From an uncultured Acetatifactor sp. (GTDB lineage: Bacteria > Bacillota > Clostridia > Lachnospirales > Lachnospiraceae), in NCBI GenBank assembly GCA_934394515.1, contig CAKRRU010000025.1:1-25337 (forward strand): a DNA stretch of 25,337 nt, written 5' to 3'. Each line of letters starts with the position of its first letter. Position 1 is the stretch's first letter. Positions 23,318 through 25,337 of the stretch are shown here, piece after piece. The position numbers and the translations under genes were made by a program. The notes beneath the pieces are model-generated. The model saw only the letters and a program-made list of their open reading frames with translations, made no database searches and was not told where the DNA came from.

Positions 23318-25337
23318 ATGAATTCACAGGAAAAATACGCAACACTCGGCATAGATATCGGTTCCACCACTGTCAAGATTGCGATTTTAGATGAAAACCA
23401 CAATATTTTATTTTCCGATTATGAACGTCACTTCGCTAATATCCGGGAGACCTTGTCAACGCTCCTTAAAAAAGCTTATGACCAGCTGGGAGAATTGCAG
23501 CTGCACCCCATGATCACCGGCTCCGGCGGACTTACGCTGGCTAACCACCTTGGCGTCCCTTTTACCCAGGAAGTTGTAGCCGTTGCCACTTCCCTGCAGG
23601 AACTGGCTCCGAAGACAGATGTTGCCATTGAGCTGGGCGGTGAGGATGCGAAGATCATTTATTTCGAAGGCGGTAATGTCGAGCAGCGTATGAACGGTAT
23701 CTGCGCCGGCGGTACCGGTTCCTTCATTGACCAGATGGCGAGCCTGATCCAGACGGACGCTTCGGGCTTAAACGAATATGCGAAAAATTATAAATCCCTT
23801 TACACCATTGCTGCCCGTTGCGGTGTATTTGCGAAAACCGATATCCAGCCACTGATCAACGAAGGCGCTACCAAGGAAGATCTGGCTGCCTCTATTTTCC
23901 AGGCAGTGGTCAACCAGACCATCTCAGGTCTGGCCTGCGGTAAACCGATCCGCGGTCATGTAGCATTCCTTGGCGGACCACTGCATTTCCTGTCCGAGCT
24001 GAAGGCTGCATTTATCCGTACACTGAATCTGGACGACGAGCACATCATCGACGTAGACAATTCCCATCTGTTCGCTGCCATCGGTTCCGCGCTGAATGCG
24101 AAGGAAGATGTCTGCATCAGCCTGTCCGATATGGTGAAAAAGCTTTCCTCCGATATCAAGATGGAGTTCGAAGTAGAACGTATGGAGCCGCTGTTTGCAG
24201 ACAAGGCTGCTTATCAGGAGTTCGTAGAGCGTCACAGTAAGCATCATGTAACCACCGGTGATCTGCAGTCCTATCAGGGAAAAGCATTCCTTGGTATTGA
24301 CGCCGGTTCCACCACCACGAAGATCGCTCTGGTGGGTGAGGACGGTTCCCTTTTGTATTCCTTCTACTCCAGCAATGACGGAAGCCCCCTGAAGACTGCG
24401 ATCCGTTCCCTGAAAGAGATCTACTCTCTCCTGCCGGAAGGCGTGGAGATCGTACGTTCCTGCTCCACCGGTTACGGCGAAGCGCTGATGAAGGCCGCTT
24501 TCCTGCTGGATGACGGCGAGGTTGAGACTGTGGCACATTACTATGCCGCTGCATTCTTTGATCCCAGCGTAGACTGTATCCTGGACATCGGCGGTCAGGA
24601 TATGAAATGTATCAAGATCAAAAATCAGACGGTCGACAGCGTACAGTTAAACGAGGCATGCTCCTCCGGCTGCGGTTCCTTTATTGAGACCTTTGCCAAA
24701 TCCCTGAACTATACCGTACAGGATTTCGCCCAGGCTGCCCTTTTTGCGGAGCATCCGATCGACCTGGGAACCCGTTGTACCGTATTCATGAACTCCAAGG
24801 TAAAACAGGCGCAGAAGGAAGGCGCTTCCGTAGCGGATATTTCCGCAGGACTTGCTTACTCTGTTATCAAGAACGCATTGTTCAAGGTGATCAAAGTATC
24901 CGACGCCTCGGAGCTTGGTAAAAATATCGTGGTACAGGGCGGTACCTTCTACAACGATGCTGTTCTGCGCAGCTTTGAGAAAATTGCAAACTGCCAGGCG
25001 ATCCGTCCCGATATCGCCGGTATCATGGGTGCTTTCGGTGCGGCTCTGATCGCCAGAGAACATTACGAAGACGGTTATGTGACCACAATGCTGGATTATC
25101 AGAAGATCTGCGATCTCCAGTTCGAGACCAGCATGGCAAAATGTAAGGGCTGTACCAACAACTGCCGTCTGACCATCAACAAGTTCTCCGGCGGCCGTCA
25201 GTTCATCTCCGGCAACCGTTGCGAACGTGGTATCGGCGGTCAGAAGAATGCCCATAATGTGCCGAATTTATACGAATATAAATTACATAGATTATTCTCC
25301 TATGAATCCCTGGATGCCGACAAGGCTCCCAGAGGTG
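23318..25337 (+). CDS. 2-Hydroxyacyl-CoA dehydratase activator-related protein, tandem activase domains (partial)
   Basis: The first 673 codons are present and the gene runs off the window end. It holds two ASKHA-type ATPase/activase domains of the BcrA/BadF/HgdC family. Domain 1 has [10 protein letters not shown] (11-20), ELGGEDAK, C129-A-G-G-T-G and C168; domain 2 has [10 protein letters not shown] (326-335), DIGGQD, C448 in ACSSGCGS and C487 in RCTVF. In HgdC two such cysteines per subunit hold the bridging [4Fe-4S] cluster that fires electrons into a dehydratase using ATP. A C609-x2-C612-x3-C616 and C635 cluster follows. Homologues of about 1400 residues continue into a DUF2229/HgdB-like part. 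Its true substrate is unknown. AGGAAGG lies 9 bases before the ATG; it has its own promoter. Confidence 0.9.
   Translation, partial: MNSQEKYATLGIDIGSTTVKIAILDENHNILFSDYERHFANIRETLSTLLKKAYDQLGELQLHPMITGSGGLTLANHLGVPFTQEVVAVATSLQELAPKTDVAIELGGEDAKIIYFEGGNVEQRMNGICAGGTGSFIDQMASLIQTDASGLNEYAKNYKSLYTIAARCGVFAKTDIQPLINEGATKEDLAASIFQAVVNQTISGLACGKPIRGHVAFLGGPLHFLSELKAAFIRTLNLDDEHIIDVDNSHLFAAIGSALNAKEDVCISLSDMVKKLSSDIKMEFEVERMEPLFADKAAYQEFVERHSKHHVTTGDLQSYQGKAFLGIDAGSTTTKIALVGEDGSLLYSFYSSNDGSPLKTAIRSLKEIYSLLPEGVEIVRSCSTGYGEALMKAAFLLDDGEVETVAHYYAAAFFDPSVDCILDIGGQDMKCIKIKNQTVDSVQLNEACSSGCGSFIETFAKSLNYTVQDFAQAALFAEHPIDLGTRCTVFMNSKVKQAQKEGASVADISAGLAYSVIKNALFKVIKVSDASELGKNIVVQGGTFYNDAVLRSFEKIANCQAIRPDIAGIMGAFGAALIAREHYEDGYVTTMLDYQKICDLQFETSMAKCKGCTNNCRLTINKFSGGRQFISGNRCERGIGGQKNAHNVPNLYEYKLHRLFSYESLDADKAPRG

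Noticed and set aside
23924..25255. Several minus-strand open frames of 130-204 codons opposite the activase gene
   Set aside because: They are shadows of the plus-strand frame, which has two complete activase domains with intact motifs.

Overview
The window looks like chromosomal core sequence of an anaerobic, low-to-mid-GC member of the Clostridia, most likely a Lachnospiraceae. The basis is the gene families (scpA-scpB-D,D-carboxypeptidase, era-yqzL-recO-glyS order, single-chain glycyl-tRNA synthetase, a tandem 2-hydroxyacyl-CoA-dehydratase-type activase) and protein sequence style; no species can be named. I see no tRNA, rRNA, CRISPR array, insertion sequence or phage gene. Everything from 1 to 22929 is coded on the minus strand; only the last gene (23318 onward) is on the plus strand, so 22930-23317 is the single divergent promoter region.

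Layout, left to right (minus-strand transcription runs right to left). 1-82: N-terminus of a biotin-dependent carboxyltransferase. 295-3999: metallophosphoesterase -> scpA -> scpB -> D-Ala-D-Ala carboxypeptidase. 4055-6177: promoter -> rpsU remnant -> six-or-so-helix membrane protein (PF06541 type) -> second D-Ala-D-Ala carboxypeptidase. 6201-10386: strong promoter, structured leader, alaS of an unusual type, and a translationally coupled sodium:amino-acid symporter. 10405-12450: large GT-C-like membrane protein. 12499-17658: DUF4349 lipoprotein, era, YqzL-like small protein, recO, lipoprotein, glyS and a strong terminator. 17800-22929: rhomboid-like zinc-ribbon protein, degenerate sigma-70 paralogue, an unknown 141-residue protein and a 972-residue M16C metalloprotease, with a 180-bp palindrome-rich spacer inside. 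23318-25337: start of a giant activase-like protein with its own promoter.

The most notable observations are (1) rpsU (ribosomal protein bS21) is broken: its first 8 codons are joined out of frame to its last 26 codons, exactly as expected for an 82-bp deletion between two copies of an 11-bp repeat; (2) a 250-residue sigma-70 paralogue keeps regions 1.2, 2.1-2.2 and 3 but has the -10-binding region 2.3-2.4 changed to an acidic helix and lacks region 4, and it overlaps a gene of unknown function; (3) alaS is of a divergent type with a cysteine-rich insertion, has a leader that can fold into two mutually exclusive hairpins near the ribosome binding site, and is fused by a TAATG overlap to an amino-acid transporter; (4) the rhomboid-like protein has lost the protease residues and gained a C-terminal zinc ribbon; (5) a palindrome cluster between two genes looks like a dispersed repeat. 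All names are by recognition of motifs without database searches.
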